Assembly: GCA_008360955.1 (NCBI GenBank)
Contig: LUCM01009096.1
Location: forward strand, 1 to 64,000
DNA length: 64,000 nucleotides
From: Fasciolopsis buskii
Lineage: Eukaryota; Platyhelminthes; Trematoda; Plagiorchiida; Fasciolidae
Reading direction: 5' to 3'
The translations under genes and the position numbers were made by a program. Numbering within the stretch: position 1 is the first letter of the stretch; each line of letters begins with the position of its first letter. This document shows, one piece after another, positions 14,151 through 25,870 of the stretch. The notes beneath the pieces were generated by a model. That model was not told where the DNA came from. It worked only from the letters and a program-made list of their open reading frames with translations, and did no database searches.

Positions 14151-15187
14151 CCCCCCCCAATTATATGTTTCATTAAAGGAGTGAATATGCCTCTGCATAC
14201 TCACTCACACACACATTAGCCAGTCGGATTGCAATCGCGAACAGTTCTGACACGGTTCCGAATAAATGTGACATCATTCCAGAAACAACTTTGGGAGCTG
14301 AAATAGAATTGTGTTCGTAGGAGATGAATCGACTGAAGGTACAAAATCGGTCCCGTATCGACATTGTGCTTTATTACACAGTTTCCTACATGAACAGTAG
14401 ATAAATGCTGTTTTTTATTGGCTGGTTCTCTGTTAACCTTGATCGACGTCAGTCGTAACTGCTTTTGGATTGGTTGACAGTTGGCCAATGACGTGTCTTC
14501 CCTGAGAACCTAAGCCTACACCTAAATTGAATGTGTCGATATCCGTACATCGATTCCTAGTGCAATTTTTGGTCTAGCCAACCAATTTTCAGCCTTCGGC
14601 TCATCCACTTGATCAAGGCCGGCCGAAGATTTGGTTGTTGCCGCGAGTGGTGAAATCTGAAGCATTCATACTATCAGTTTTGCGTCATCCCCTAGAAAGC
14701 TTTCATAGCATCGGTTACACCCTATACAATTCCCCGGAGTTTGGAACACACACAAAACTGCATGTGATTGTATAGGTATTTATGGGCCCAGAACAGAGAT
14801 CATAGTTATCGATTTTCAGGGTAGATAAATTCATTAGACTTAAACATGAATGAAAACGGCACCAAAAGTTAGATTTTTCATTAGCATACAAAACGGAATT
14901 AAGGACTAACAAAAAATCGAATGAAATTTAAATTATGAATTACATAAGTCAGTCTAAGCTAAAAGAAATCAAATTCGATGAAGCTCTCGTAATCAATATA
15001 GCTCACAAAGATGGTTCCAACCGTGAGGGAGGGTATTAAACAAGTGGAACATTCAATAGTAGAAACTGGTCAGCTGTTACAACCATCTACTAACCATTTT
15101 CGGGTGCAAAATAAAGGGAAAAGATGAACCTCAATTTGGGAGATAACAGTTTGAACTTTGTTCTGAGGTAAAGGAAACTCACACGGA

Positions 15188-15190
<3 letters not shown>
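14151..15190. other. No recognisable gene
   Basis: Opens with a C9 run at 14,150. Several minus-strand open frames of 60-90 codons overlap each other and show no domain. Confidence 0.5.

Positions 15191-15218
<28 letters not shown>
15191..15218. repeat. (CA)n microsatellite
   Basis: A nearly uninterrupted run of about 13 CA units, so probably variable between individuals. Confidence 0.9.
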
Positions 15219-15222
<4 letters not shown>

Positions 15223-16467
15223 TACTGTCAATGATAGGATGTCTCAAAGATGTGACTTACGAACGCTCGTAACGCACAGACAGAAAAGTGTTCTAGATAA
15301 ACAACAATCTGTCTGGCACAAATTGTGAAGGACTCTCAATTTCGATCTCTGACATGACAGATAGATGGGACCAGTGAAGAATTTAGCAAAATAATATCAG
15401 ATTTGAAATCAGACTCCGATTCTCCGCCATTCGGTCAACTAAATAATTGTCAGTGCCTTTAAGATAGCCCTGGATAACCGTCGATTAATATCATACCCAA
15501 CTATGCACTGAGGGGAAAAATTTCAGTTGTCAGTCCAAATCCCACCGGGTGGAACTTAGTGCACCTGAATATTTGCCATTCATGTCAAGCAAATTACTCG
15601 AGGTTGTGAACACCTCTGGCAATACAGCACCCGACTATTTGGACGACTCAGTTGGCACAATGCACGCTGAACCTAAAGTAAAATAAATCGGAACTCTGCG
15701 GAAAGATGTAAACAAGTTTGCTAAAGTTAACGTTACTTTGCACCAATAGCAGAAGTGTTGTAGTCTCCATTCCGGGGAACAACTACAACACACTTCTATC
15801 TGTTCCTAACTCGAACATGAGGCCTAGAAACATGACCGATGGTGTGAACGATAAATGAAGCATGACCAGTGGAATGAGGAAGAACCAGGTGGTTAATTTG
15901 TTCGGCACATTGTGTTCGTATTTTCATCATGCAGAATCACAAATAAGTCGATACTGCCAGTTTTTTCTGTTTGTTAATACCCTGAAGTTCGGTGATTATG
16001 CATGGAATCGGAACACCAGCGCATACTGAAATGTTTCTGATCCGACACTACGCATTCGTAGATGATGAGTATATCAGGACTGAAAGATGGGGAATTAAAA
16101 TTGGCTCACAGATCGTTTCCATGTGCACATGAGTGAGACCTGAATGTCATAAGCGATTGGCTTATGGACGAATCGCACTCGTTAACCGTTATTCTTTTCG
16201 GTCCTGAGTCACCGTGATTTTCATGAGTGCATTGGAATAGTTGCACTGGCACATGAACCCAAGGCCACGGTATCATGGAAATGCACGTAAATCATCCTGT
16301 TCTTTAAAAAAACGAAGAAAAACATTTTGATAGAACTAAGTGAGAAATTCGGGCAGTAGAGAAATATGAGCATCGAACAAAGTTCAGAAAGTTCCTAGCA
16401 GCTGGGGTGGAAAATATTAACATTTTTCCATACCAAACTCGACTCTCCGAGCTTGAGGCGAGCATTC
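15219..16467. other. No recognisable gene
   Basis: Nothing recognised on either strand. Confidence 0.5.
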
Positions 16468-16648
16468 CGGCGGTGGCCAAACGGATAAGGTCGTGGTGTT
16501 TGGACATGAAGGTCGCCGGTTCGAATCCTCTCATAACCGGTCAGCTTCCCCACTTGGAAGCTGTCTTCTGGCCGCGGCCCTTTCCTGAAAGTTGATGTTC
16601 ATTGTTGTTTCATTGATAAAAGAAGTAAAAGATAAAAGACAAAAGATT
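16468..16648 (+). mobile_element. tRNA-derived SINE, copy 2
   Basis: Head CGGCGGTGGCCAAACGGATA with a full A box, then a perfect B box GGTTCGAATCC. The closing arm is worn (CATAACCGG instead of CACCGCCGG), so the pairing with the first seven bases is reduced. The body includes TTGGAAGCTGTCTTCTGGCC and the tail is AAGTAAAAGATAAAAGACAA. The tRNA-like head is about 75 bp and the whole element about 180 bp, the family's usual length here. Confidence 0.92.
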
Positions 16649-19304
16649 CCGCGTACCGGTCAGATCCTTAAACAAATGAGATACCGCGGTCACTGGTAAG
16701 AATACATTTGCATGGCAAGCGGAAGATCGCCGATTTTATTCTCAGCTCGTAGCTTTGACCTTTCGAGAGCAATGAATTAAGTAGCTTCTTCATACTAAAC
16801 AACACAGGTCTCCTTATGTTATCCCCATAAATCACAAATTAGACAGAATCAGAGTGACCTGCGAAATCCAGAAAATTCTGACCTAGAAATTGAGCCACTT
16901 TGTCTACTCATTGAAGATGAGCATCGTCATAAATCTGTTTCGAAATCGGTATCAATTGCCACCGATTTTTAATTCTGAAAAATGTAATACCTACCACCTG
17001 GCTGAGATTTACAAAGTGAAAAGTTCGACGATAAATGGTCACACTTAAGTAAATCACCTTAGCACCATTCGAAATATTGCTCGGGGTCGCTATCCTGTCA
17101 CGATGATAAGGTATTTTGAATCCAATTGCAAGCTATGACTTGTAACCATTGCATACGTTCATCATAACACATGCAGAAGGGAAAGTCATCGAAACTCAAA
17201 TGGAAGGGCATCGCAAGTCATGAGAAATAAACGCTAACTGTTTGGTGATATGACTCGGCTGTAATTCAATTAAATTTGATGAAACCTGGATAACTTGATA
17301 AACCACAAAACATACCCTGTCCTTGTAAACCATCAAGATTTGTTTATTTTTTAAATTTATGTCTAATAAGCCGGTAGTAAAATAAATTTCAATGTTGTTG
17401 TTGTTTGTGAAGAAATTAATTGTCCACACTTGTGTCACCGGCAGAAGGAGTAGGCCTTACCCTTATTGGCACATTGCTTAGAAGTCGATCGACAAAAGTC
17501 AATGATATTCTTTTTAATCTATTGCCAACGTTTTTTTTCGACTCCGAAGGGTTCTGTGATACGTCCTCCTAGAGTCACGTGATGCAGTTCGGCAAGACTT
17601 CGCTATCGCGTGGATCCACAACCAAACAGTCAGAATTGTGACAGCCCATAAGAGCGAAAAGTTGACTTTTCACGGTAGTCACCGGCCAAAAAGTATTCTG
17701 TCGATAATAGTTCAGTTTAGCACCTACATATATACGAAATGCCTTCTAAATAAACTCCTAAATGTGAGTCCCGTTTATCGAGGTCTCCACACTGACTCTA
17801 GTCTTGCACGTCTACGGTCAAAGGCATTTCAGTGCGTAACATTGATTCGTGTCCGTGAGTTGTTAAAAGTAGATCACGATTAGCATCACTAGGTCGAAAA
17901 CGTGTACCACAAGTTCGTAAGTTCTTTAGCAATGAACTTTTTCGTTTCCAGCAATCGTACGTGTTCTCGACTGGGTTCGAGTGCGAGGATCTAGGCCTAT
18001 AGGTAAGTGATGTAATCCTCTACTTCGCTCGGTGTCTTAAACGATTTTCCTTTGGTAATGAGTTGGGTTATCATTTTGGAATAGATAGTACATCACGTCA
18101 TCACAGCCTAAGCAATCGTTCGGTATTCTTAAGTCAAAACTGATCCCTGCGAGCAAAGCCGGGCATCATCTGAACCTCATAAGTCTAGAACAATTCTTGC
18201 AGATATGAGCATTCGACGGAAGGGCAAAAACTTAGTCGTGTGATAAACTAACCACTCGCTTAGCACTCGATGGAAATGTGACTACTCAAAATAACTATTT
18301 CAACGAGGATTGAGTAAAATACAATTGACTTCGAAATGAACAAGTCAATAAAAACATTTAAGCAACACTTTCAGATCGAATTTTCACGTACGCTCTAGGC
18401 TATAGGATCTCTGTGCACCACCGGGATGACTCATCATCATGTGACCATGATACGAACTTTACAAACAATTACAGAGTGCTTGTAGTTAGATTAAGAACAA
18501 TCAGATGCTTCAAAGAGATACATTTCTGGCGATGAATTAATGACAGATAGCTCAAAAAAATGCATCATAATTACGGTAAATGACCCCAGTGAACAATGTT
18601 ATATGGGTTCATATGCACCTATTGCCTCTCTCATTGGTCAAACTGTTCTCAGTGCGACGGGCGTACTTGTGCAGTCCCTCCGGAATGGGTCATTTTTGTT
18701 CCATTTCAGGATAGTTTCCACCTGCTACCATTTCCCTTTGGCGCCAAAGCAGTACATCGTTTCCAAATCGTACCCGACGGAAACTCTCTTACCAGTTAGT
18801 CCGGAAAAATAGTGCTCAAATCAATTTCGAAGGATTTCGTCAATGTACTTTTGAAGGCTATTTTTTGTACCCAATGTAGACGATTTAGGGAATAAATGAA
18901 TAATATTCCGGGATTATTTTGCTGCACGGGCGTTGAAATATCATGGGTTCCCTAAAGGGGACCACTAGCACTCACCTTAGGATACGTTCGCTTATGTAAT
19001 TTTGGTTGGATAATAATATTAATAACTTCTAACCGAAGAACATCGTTGCAGCTCAGAAATAATCATTTTAGAAGGAAAAAGATATCCATGGCTAATGCGA
19101 GGTGGAAAGTAAAAGCACGTTTTCCATTTTCAAACAAATAATGATCGAGCGAAGGGGCTTGTGAGAATAGAATCGACGGTACTAGCGGAACGAAATAAGC
19201 GTACGTTTTACAGAGGTGGACTGCAAATTACACCCTCGAGAATGGAAGGCAAACTAGGTGAAACACGAGGTTATTCATCATGCATCAACGCTCAGGTGAA
19301 AACT
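16649..19304. other. No recognisable gene
   Basis: No domain recognised. A possible micro-exon at 17,953-18,002 lies between an acceptor-like TTCGTTTCCAG and a donor GTAAGT and is open in one frame, but at 50 nt this is weak. Two overlapping open frames at 18,540-18,812 are Cys/Trp-containing and match nothing I know. Confidence 0.45.
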
Positions 19305-19460
19305 ACGAAAACATGGAAGCATTGCGCAGCTGGTTCAGCCGTTTTAGGAGCCATGAGCAGTGCATACCCACGCGCGCCCGAACAGGGACAAACGATTTCG
19401 AGTCAAACGCCTCAGCCATTAGGGTACCGGGCGGGCTGTCAGCAGTTTGCTAACCTTCAC
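19305..19460. repeat. Dispersed repeat F, copy 2
   Basis: Shares CATGGAAGCA with copy 3 at 43,860, and its GCGCGCCCGAACAGGGAC corresponds to GCGCCCGAACTGGGAC in copy 1. It extends to the right through CTCAGCCATTAGGGTACCGG, which resembles the D-arm end of a tRNA-like SINE read on the minus strand. The three copies overlap in different parts, so the full unit is longer than any one copy. Confidence 0.5.
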
Positions 19461-19763
19461 CACAATCGCTAGACTAAACCGATAACCTTCCAAGAAGGCA
19501 GCAGGCTTATGCGTCGAGCTTGAATCACTAGGAGAATCTGGCAGGAAAATAAGTCCTTTTGCGTAATCATGTAGGGCCCCGGACTTGCACCCAAGCGGGT
19601 TATTCGGAAAGAAAATTATGCGTACGAGAAACTTACTAAACCTTAAGAGGTTGAAAAATTCGCTCACAAAGTTTGTTGCGGAAGATTTCCCAACATTGGT
19701 GGACCGACTGATAACCAGTGTGCCACGAAGATTCCCGAGTTTTACTGTTGTGAGAATGAGAAT

Positions 19764-19830
19764 ATAATGTAATATAATATAATATAATATAATATAATAT
19801 AATATAATATAATATAATATAATATGATAT
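19764..19830. repeat. (AATAT)n pentanucleotide microsatellite
   Basis: About 12 exact copies of a 5-bp AATAT unit, flanked by imperfect units. Read on the minus strand it gives a Tyr-Ile-Leu run that inflates an open frame there. Confidence 0.92.
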
Positions 19831-21175
19831 AATATATACATAATAGATGATTGATTTAAGAAACGCTACCCCAGATCTTTGGTCAAAAGTCTGACCCAGT
19901 AAAACTACTTGCGGACAAGTGACCGATTGCTAAGTTAGTATGCCGTCCGGATGAGACTGGACATATTGGGCGCCTAGCCCACCCTTTTCCACTGTAAATA
20001 TCTTTGAGCAAACATTCGTATGCTTCGTATGTCACTCGTGCTTGACCTGTTTTCACGGTTTAGCCAACTCTGCTAGGCGGACTACCAAAGACCAGTCGCC
20101 AGTCAACTCCGGTCATTCGCTTTCGTCCTCGCACTATAAACGACGGCATCGCGAGAAGGCAATCGACAGGTCTTCCTCGGCAGAGACCGTTTGAGAAGCC
20201 GTTCATTTGGGACCGTTTCTCGAGGCGTGGAGTGCTAGCTTGAGACACCCAGCCCCGACCATCCTGAACCATTTGGAGATGTCCAGAACAGAATAAACTG
20301 ATTTTTTACCACAATTCTCATAGTTTTGAATATAGTGGTGACCAGAGTTAACACAGAATTCAAGCGTTATAGAATGTTGAATTTCGCGGTCTTAGGTCCA
20401 TGCTAGGCGAATTTAAGAACGTCTGGTCGAAATACACCAGCCTGAGTTGAATTCTTTGGGGAACTTGAGTGACATTCTCTTGGGTCCCAAATGACAAAAT
20501 GCGAGGAGAATTATGACCAACCACCTAGTCAGATAACGTAACTGCCGATAATGCACATTCTGTGGCCTACGTGATGTTTCTCCAGCCCCAGTACGCTCGC
20601 ACAGATCCGGTTGATTTTTTGCTGCACTCTCACGCGTACACAGTGGCCAAATCCAGGTCGTGCGAATAGGCTGACTATCCGAATCGAGCAGACCTGATGA
20701 GCCATTGCAAACTGTCATAGCGACCATTCGGGTGGGGCTCGTATAAACGAGCTCAGAAAAGACACCTATGGAACGCCTAAATGAGATTCGGGAAATAGCT
20801 GAGACGTAAGCTACAATCTGCACCGACGTAGGCCCAGATCGTCCGAGGCCCTACAGCGCTGTCCACACATACGTACACACGTAGATATAGGCAGACACCA
20901 ATCGAACAAACCGGGGTCCAACAGACAACTACAAAAACAGGCAACTTAACCGATGTCATCATCTGTCTACGATGCAGTTGTCTGAATTCCTACAATGTAG
21001 TCAAGTTTATCTGTGTGATTGTTTAAACACACGTCACCGCACACGTGTGGTCCGAATCAGGGCCGAAATTAGGGCGTAGTATGTATTCTTCAAGGTTGAT
21101 CCAGGGTCGCATCTCACCTTTGACTTTTTTAATAGTTCACAAACCGCCTCACTCACGGGTTGGTCACGGGTTAGG

Positions 21176-21202
21176 CTGTGTGTGTGTGTGTGTGTGTGTG
21201 TG
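21176..21202. repeat. (GT)n microsatellite
   Basis: About 13 GT units with no interruption. Confidence 0.9.
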
Positions 21203-21463
21203 TTCGTCTATGGCTTCGATGGCGGAGTAAGTTGAAAACAGGTGGGTGCGCAAAGCTCTAGTTCGAGAACTTCCGGTCATCGCTGGTATTGCCCGTCGTG
21301 GCACAAATCGACTGGACTAAACTCCACCAGTTTCCGGTCCATATCGGCGATGTCAACACAGGCTGCATTCGGTTGAGTTTCTGTCAGTGGGGTCAGCCTA
21401 CCTACCACCAAGTTCGATCGCTTTTTCTGCCTTGAGTGTGTGAGACCTCGGAGCGATTGTTTG

Positions 21464-21480
21464 GAGAGAGAGAGAGAGAG
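21464..21480. repeat. Short (GA)n microsatellite
   Basis: About eight GA units. Confidence 0.85.
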
Positions 21481-21956
21481 AACAGAGCATGCACTGAGCA
21501 ATCCATATCCGCAGTTTGATGCGTTCAAATGCGTTGAAGCTGTTCTCTGAAATCGTAGTCGCTAGACTTTGAAGCCCAGTGAATAACACAAGTTAATCGG
21601 TCGGTCGTTTGAGTGTATCCGAGCTTGCAGTCAGTTAATGAAATTCACTTGATGCGGTTCGTCCATGATTAATGTTCGCGGTATTGTGAGAAAGTTGAAG
21701 TAAGTTGACTTATTATGGGTTTTAATAATGGCGACAACATCAGTATATTTTTTTTCTATTTCATTCCGTGAGATACGTGAAAGAAGCTCATAGAACAAAA
21801 CTCAGTCGGCGACTGTGACAACGTCCGGTCAAGCACCCAAACTGCAACCGTTGAACACCTCCTCTACCTCTCCCACCCCCATACGGCCCAAGGCCTATTT
21901 CAAAGCAATCAGTATTCAGCCACGTTCTACCCAAAGTTGCAAAGGTGAAAGATGAA

Positions 21957-21992
21957 TTATAATAGTAATAAATATAGTAATAATAATAATCT
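21957..21992. repeat. Imperfect (TAA)n microsatellite
   Basis: TAA/TAG/AAT units with interruptions. Confidence 0.7.
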
Positions 21993-22250
21993 AGTGCGAT
22001 ATCATACAGCAATCATACTTTTCCACTGAGAATCATGGAAGTGCGTCATTCAACTATCAGTTGGGCCCATTTCTTCACTCCAATCGGTTATTTATACGGA
22101 ACACTCGCTAGTGTTCGCAATAATTCAGGCCATCGATAAAATATTTGTTTAGGCATGACAACATGGAAACACTATCCCAAGTTCTGAATTAATTTCAACA
22201 CGTAAGAAAGTATAAATGACCTAATAGCCATTCCTTGGAGCCCAAGGTCT

Positions 22251-22433
22251 TTTTTAATCTGTTTTACCTTTTACATCCTTTATTATTGAAACAACAATGT
22301 ACATCAATTTTCAGGAAGGGGGCCACGGCCAGCAGAGGGCTGCCAACTGGGAAAGTTGACCGGTGGTGGGACGATTCGAACCGGCGACCTTCATGTCCAA
22401 ACGCCGCGACCTTATCCGATTGGCCACCGCCGG
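22251..22433 (-). mobile_element. tRNA-derived SINE, copy 3
   Basis: Read on the minus strand: GGCGGTGGCCAATCGGATAA at the head, B box GGTTCGAATCG, then the worn closing arm CACCACCGG. The body CAGCCCTCTGCTGGCCGTGG is close to copy 7, and the tail is a worn AAAGGATGTAAAAGGTAAAA. It faces the + strand copy at 23,359 less than 1 kb away. Confidence 0.9.
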
Positions 22434-23358
22434 CCGCTATGAGTTTTCTTGGCTTTAAATACGGTAATGTATGTTCTCTGCAATCTTACGTACCTGTCCA
22501 AGGCTGTGAGCTCTAGAAATTTCAATTCTTTATTTCTTTGTAAGTAGTGAGTTTCATGTTTAGATGAACGAACAAATTACCTCCACATTGTACACCGTAT
22601 TGTTAGGTTGGCTGGTTCGGAGTAACGTCAACTTTTTTTCTTATTCACATCACAAATATTTACAATTGGATAAGAAGCCGTTAGTGTTTCACATTATCTG
22701 ACAAACATACATCTGTTGGCAGATTGTGGACCAGTGCAAAAAGATGATCGCTTACGTTCGCTTGTCTCAGGATAAGAATGATTAGATTTCAAATTCATAT
22801 TGAGTGAGATCTGAGTAGATTACTCGAATTACGCTTCCAAGTAGTTTTGACACAGATGTGTTGGGTCCGCAACAGGTTCGGAGTGTGTGGAAAAATTAAA
22901 TGGGCCATGTGTCAGGCTCGACGTACAATTTTAAGATAATCTCGAAATAGTCTAGGGAAACGACATAGAATTGCTTGTGGATAAACTTAGGACTGGCACA
23001 AAGATTAGTCGCAAGCAAGAAGAGTGCCAGTTAAGCATACCTGACGCTCCACAAAAACTTGTCGTGTGCTTCCGGGTAAATTTTTCTTCCTATCGGTACG
23101 CGAAAATACTGTTTACAACAATATTCAATACTTTGGTACCTTGCATCCTCTTCCATAAGTTTACACCCATCAGTCTGACGAAGAATTTTCGAAACGTCAT
23201 TGGGTGATGCATCAATGTTCTCATTATCCAAACACGCACCTCTATCCAATCACACGATATTGTAGTGCCGATCCGTTGTGCACATTAACGAGAAACTTTC
23301 CTGGGTGTCACTATGGACGACGCAAAGTCCCAGACTGAATATTTCATCTGCTGCGTAC
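22434..23358. other. No recognisable gene (spacer between inverted SINEs)
   Basis: Unique-looking sequence between two oppositely oriented SINE copies. No domain was seen. Confidence 0.5.
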
Positions 23359-23541
23359 CGGCGGTGGCCAAACGGACAAGGTCATGACGTTTGGACGTAA
23401 AAGTCGCGGGTTCGAATCCTCCCACCACCAGTCGAATTCCCCACTCAGTAGCCATCTGTTGGCCGCGGTCCCCTTCCTGAAAATTGATGTACACTGTTGT
23501 TTCATTATTAAGGGAAGCGAAAGATAAAAAATAAAAGATAG
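23359..23541 (+). mobile_element. tRNA-derived SINE, copy 4
   Basis: Head GGCGGTGGCCAAACGGACAA, B box GGTTCGAATCC, closing segment CCCACCACCAGTC, body AGCCATCTGTTGGCCGCGGT, and tail GAAAGATAAAAAATAAAAGA. Both internal pol III boxes are intact in sequence, so this copy keeps the promoter pattern, though transcription cannot be judged here. Confidence 0.92.
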
Positions 23542-24460
23542 ATCAAGAAAAAAAGACCTAGTGGATTTTAAATGGAACAATTCGAATTAGAGCGGCAAAT
23601 TCTGCGGTGTTTCCGCTCCATTCACACGATAGGGTTGATTGTTTATCTCTGTCATCTCCGTCCATACTCTCGCTTCCTTGCTAACATTTGTACATCTCTT
23701 CAGAAAGTTCCCAAAATTCAATTACTATTCTCTACGACACGTTAGTTTTCTTCGTTGCCACTTTGAACGCGTTTCACCGTTTCTCATTCGGTCTTTCCGT
23801 CTTGTCATTCGTCATTATACTCCAACCCGGTTCGACGCGGGTGCGATGAACCAATCGGAATCCTTTTCTGTTTCATGCCCGAGATTTTCAGACTACTCCA
23901 ACTGTATAAACTATTTATTTGCATGTAACTCAAACGTGTGAAGGCAAAATGGATGAACGATTTGAATGAATGGGATAGAAATAATTTTCAGATATTTCCA
24001 ATAGTTCTCACACTCATTTGTGTACAATGTTTCGTATTTATGTCGGTTTGTTTGAATGCTACATTTCGAACTACACCTCTCAGGCACATATTTCAGGCAG
24101 GCGTTTGAATCGATATAGCGGAACATTTGCCATGTTGTTCTTCGAAGCTGAATACCATTTAGGACGATATTTGGGCAAACTTGAATGAATACTTCTCATC
24201 AGCCTGGATAGTAGCTGGTGGCACAGTGACCAAACGCGTCACACAGGTTGAAGACCAGGTTTCATACTCAGAGTGAAGTGGAGGATACTCACAGAAGATA
24301 AGTTCAAGTGAGACCGAAATGGGCGTTCGGCGCAGTCTGTGTTTAAAGTAAACCTGGATGACCTGCGATTGGTGTATTAAAAGAAGGAATCCGGCGGGCA
24401 GTCAATCAGATAAACTGTAGCGTTTTTGCCTATTCACTACTGATAAAAAATAAAATAATT
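23542..24460. other. No recognisable gene
   Basis: A tRNA-like string (GGTGGCACAGTGACC) at 24,214 has no B box partner. No other feature is visible. Confidence 0.5.
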
Positions 24461-24560
24461 GTGAATGACTTAATGTTAATAACAGCGTTGTTGGTAGATG
24501 CAACTCGCCAAAGTCTCGACTGACGTGGGTAGTTCTTCTCAAGGCAAATTTTACAATCAA
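24461..24560 (+). repeat. Dispersed repeat D, copy 1
   Basis: Starts GTGAATGACTTAATGTTAAT and runs through GTTGTTGGTAGATG, CGCCAAAGTCTCGACTGACG, GGGTAGTTCTTCTCAAGGCA and an A/T-rich end. It matches 30,011-30,110 and 58,976-59,076 over the whole length. The GACTACC-GTG-GGTAGTC hairpin seen in copy 3 is worn here. Confidence 0.75.
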
Positions 24561-25696
24561 AAAAATAAAATACATATAAATAATATTGATAATATAATAT
24601 ATAATTAATAAATAACTAAGTGCGTTGTCAATCAGTGTGAAATTATACCGTTATCCACGGGTAATCGAACTTTTGGTCGTTTCAGATCATGTAGAGTCCA
24701 AAAGGCGTACCAATAAAAATCTAAAATATTCTCAATTGCTTCAACAGGCATGTGGCCGCATTCGTTTATTTTCAAATCAATACTTCCAGCTATTCTTGTC
24801 TTCTATATGTGTACTGCACAATGACTTGCAAGTGGTAGTGTGTACGATTGGTGATATTTTTGTTTTGACTGACTATCCTTTGGACGGCACTCTCAACGCA
24901 CAACTTTCAGATTAACCTAGCACTCGAGAAGCAAAAGACTCGTGTTTTGCTCTCGTTAGAGTCCATCAATGGTGTATAATTCGTGATCGAAGCTATTCCA
25001 TTAAACTTTCACAATGCGAATCGTACCTACAACTTGATTATTATTCGCCCTAAGGTGCCGGCAGTAATCGTCTCGAATCACATGACAAGAAGCGTGTTGG
25101 TTGCGTTCAAGCATATATTTGATGACCTAACTCATTTCCTGTTGGAAGCATTTCACGTCAGTTGTGAACACGTTTGATGACCAAGTTTTTGTATTCTTTT
25201 AGTAAACATTTTAATCCAAATTTTCATTTGGTGGACCAAACTGACTTGATTTTCAAATCTATTCCTGTTTCAAAAATGCATACGCTTGAAACCAATGGCC
25301 TTGGGTTGTCAGGCCGTCAATAAAGTAATATTTGGAAGTGAATAGCATAATTTCTAATGGTCATAATACAGACTGCTTCCTCATTCTATGGACCAACATT
25401 AGCAAAGGTTTCCCTAATGAGATTTTGCAGATGATTGTATCGGTCATTAGAGATTTAAAAGAAGGTAACTTAACACATTGAACCCGCCTAGAGCTAGAAT
25501 TCGTTCCTCATGACAGAATGGGAACTTTGGGCGTGGAAATCTTGCTGCAGAACAGAAAACGTAGAAGAAAAAAGGGATTCGATTATTGTTATATCCTAGC
25601 CTAATTTAAGTATGTAACCAACGTTATTCGCATGCTTAGTGTGGCTTCAACACAAGTGGCACAATAGCCAGGGGGTTAAAAGTCCACTTTGTTCAT
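24561..25696. other. No recognisable gene; AT-rich start
   Basis: The first 60 bp are nearly pure A/T. A + strand open frame at 24,625-24,915 has no recognisable domain. Confidence 0.5.
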
Positions 25697-25870
25697 CGGC
25701 GGTACTCGGACGGTCAACATCGAGATATTTTAACCTGAAAGTCGTGAATTCAAACACACTCATTGCCGATCAACTTCCTCCACTTGGCAGGTCGAAGTCA
25801 TCTTTATGAAAATGATGTACACGGTTGCTTCAGTAATAAGGGAATTGAAAGACAAACGATGAAGATAAAG
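25697..25870 (+). mobile_element. tRNA-derived SINE, copy 5 (strongly diverged)
   Basis: The body is recognisable (GCCGATCAACTTCCTCCACTTGGCAGG, then GATGTACACGGTTGCTTCAGTAA and AAGGGAATTGAAAGA), but the head is worn. The A box has become CTCGGACGG and the B box GTGAATTCAAA. It is probably an old, promoter-dead copy. Its divergence beside cleaner copies shows that the family was active over a long time. Confidence 0.75.

Larger units (their letters stand above)
19831..22250. other. No recognisable gene; GC-richer stretch
   Basis: The 20,050-21,600 part is visibly GC-richer than its surroundings and contains a 136-codon minus-strand open frame (20,413-20,823), one of the longest in the window, with no recognisable domain. 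Simple repeats sit at 21,176, 21,464 and 21,957. Confidence 0.45.

Noticed and set aside
20540..20660. Possible gag-type zinc knuckle on the + strand (CTFCGL and HSGQIQVV in one frame)
   Set aside because: Several Cys positions are absent, spacing does not fit CCHC without added indels, and no protease or RT follows.
20413..20823. 136-codon minus-strand frame as a gene
   Set aside because: Length is helped by higher GC. There is no domain, no splice context, and the other frames are about equally plausible.
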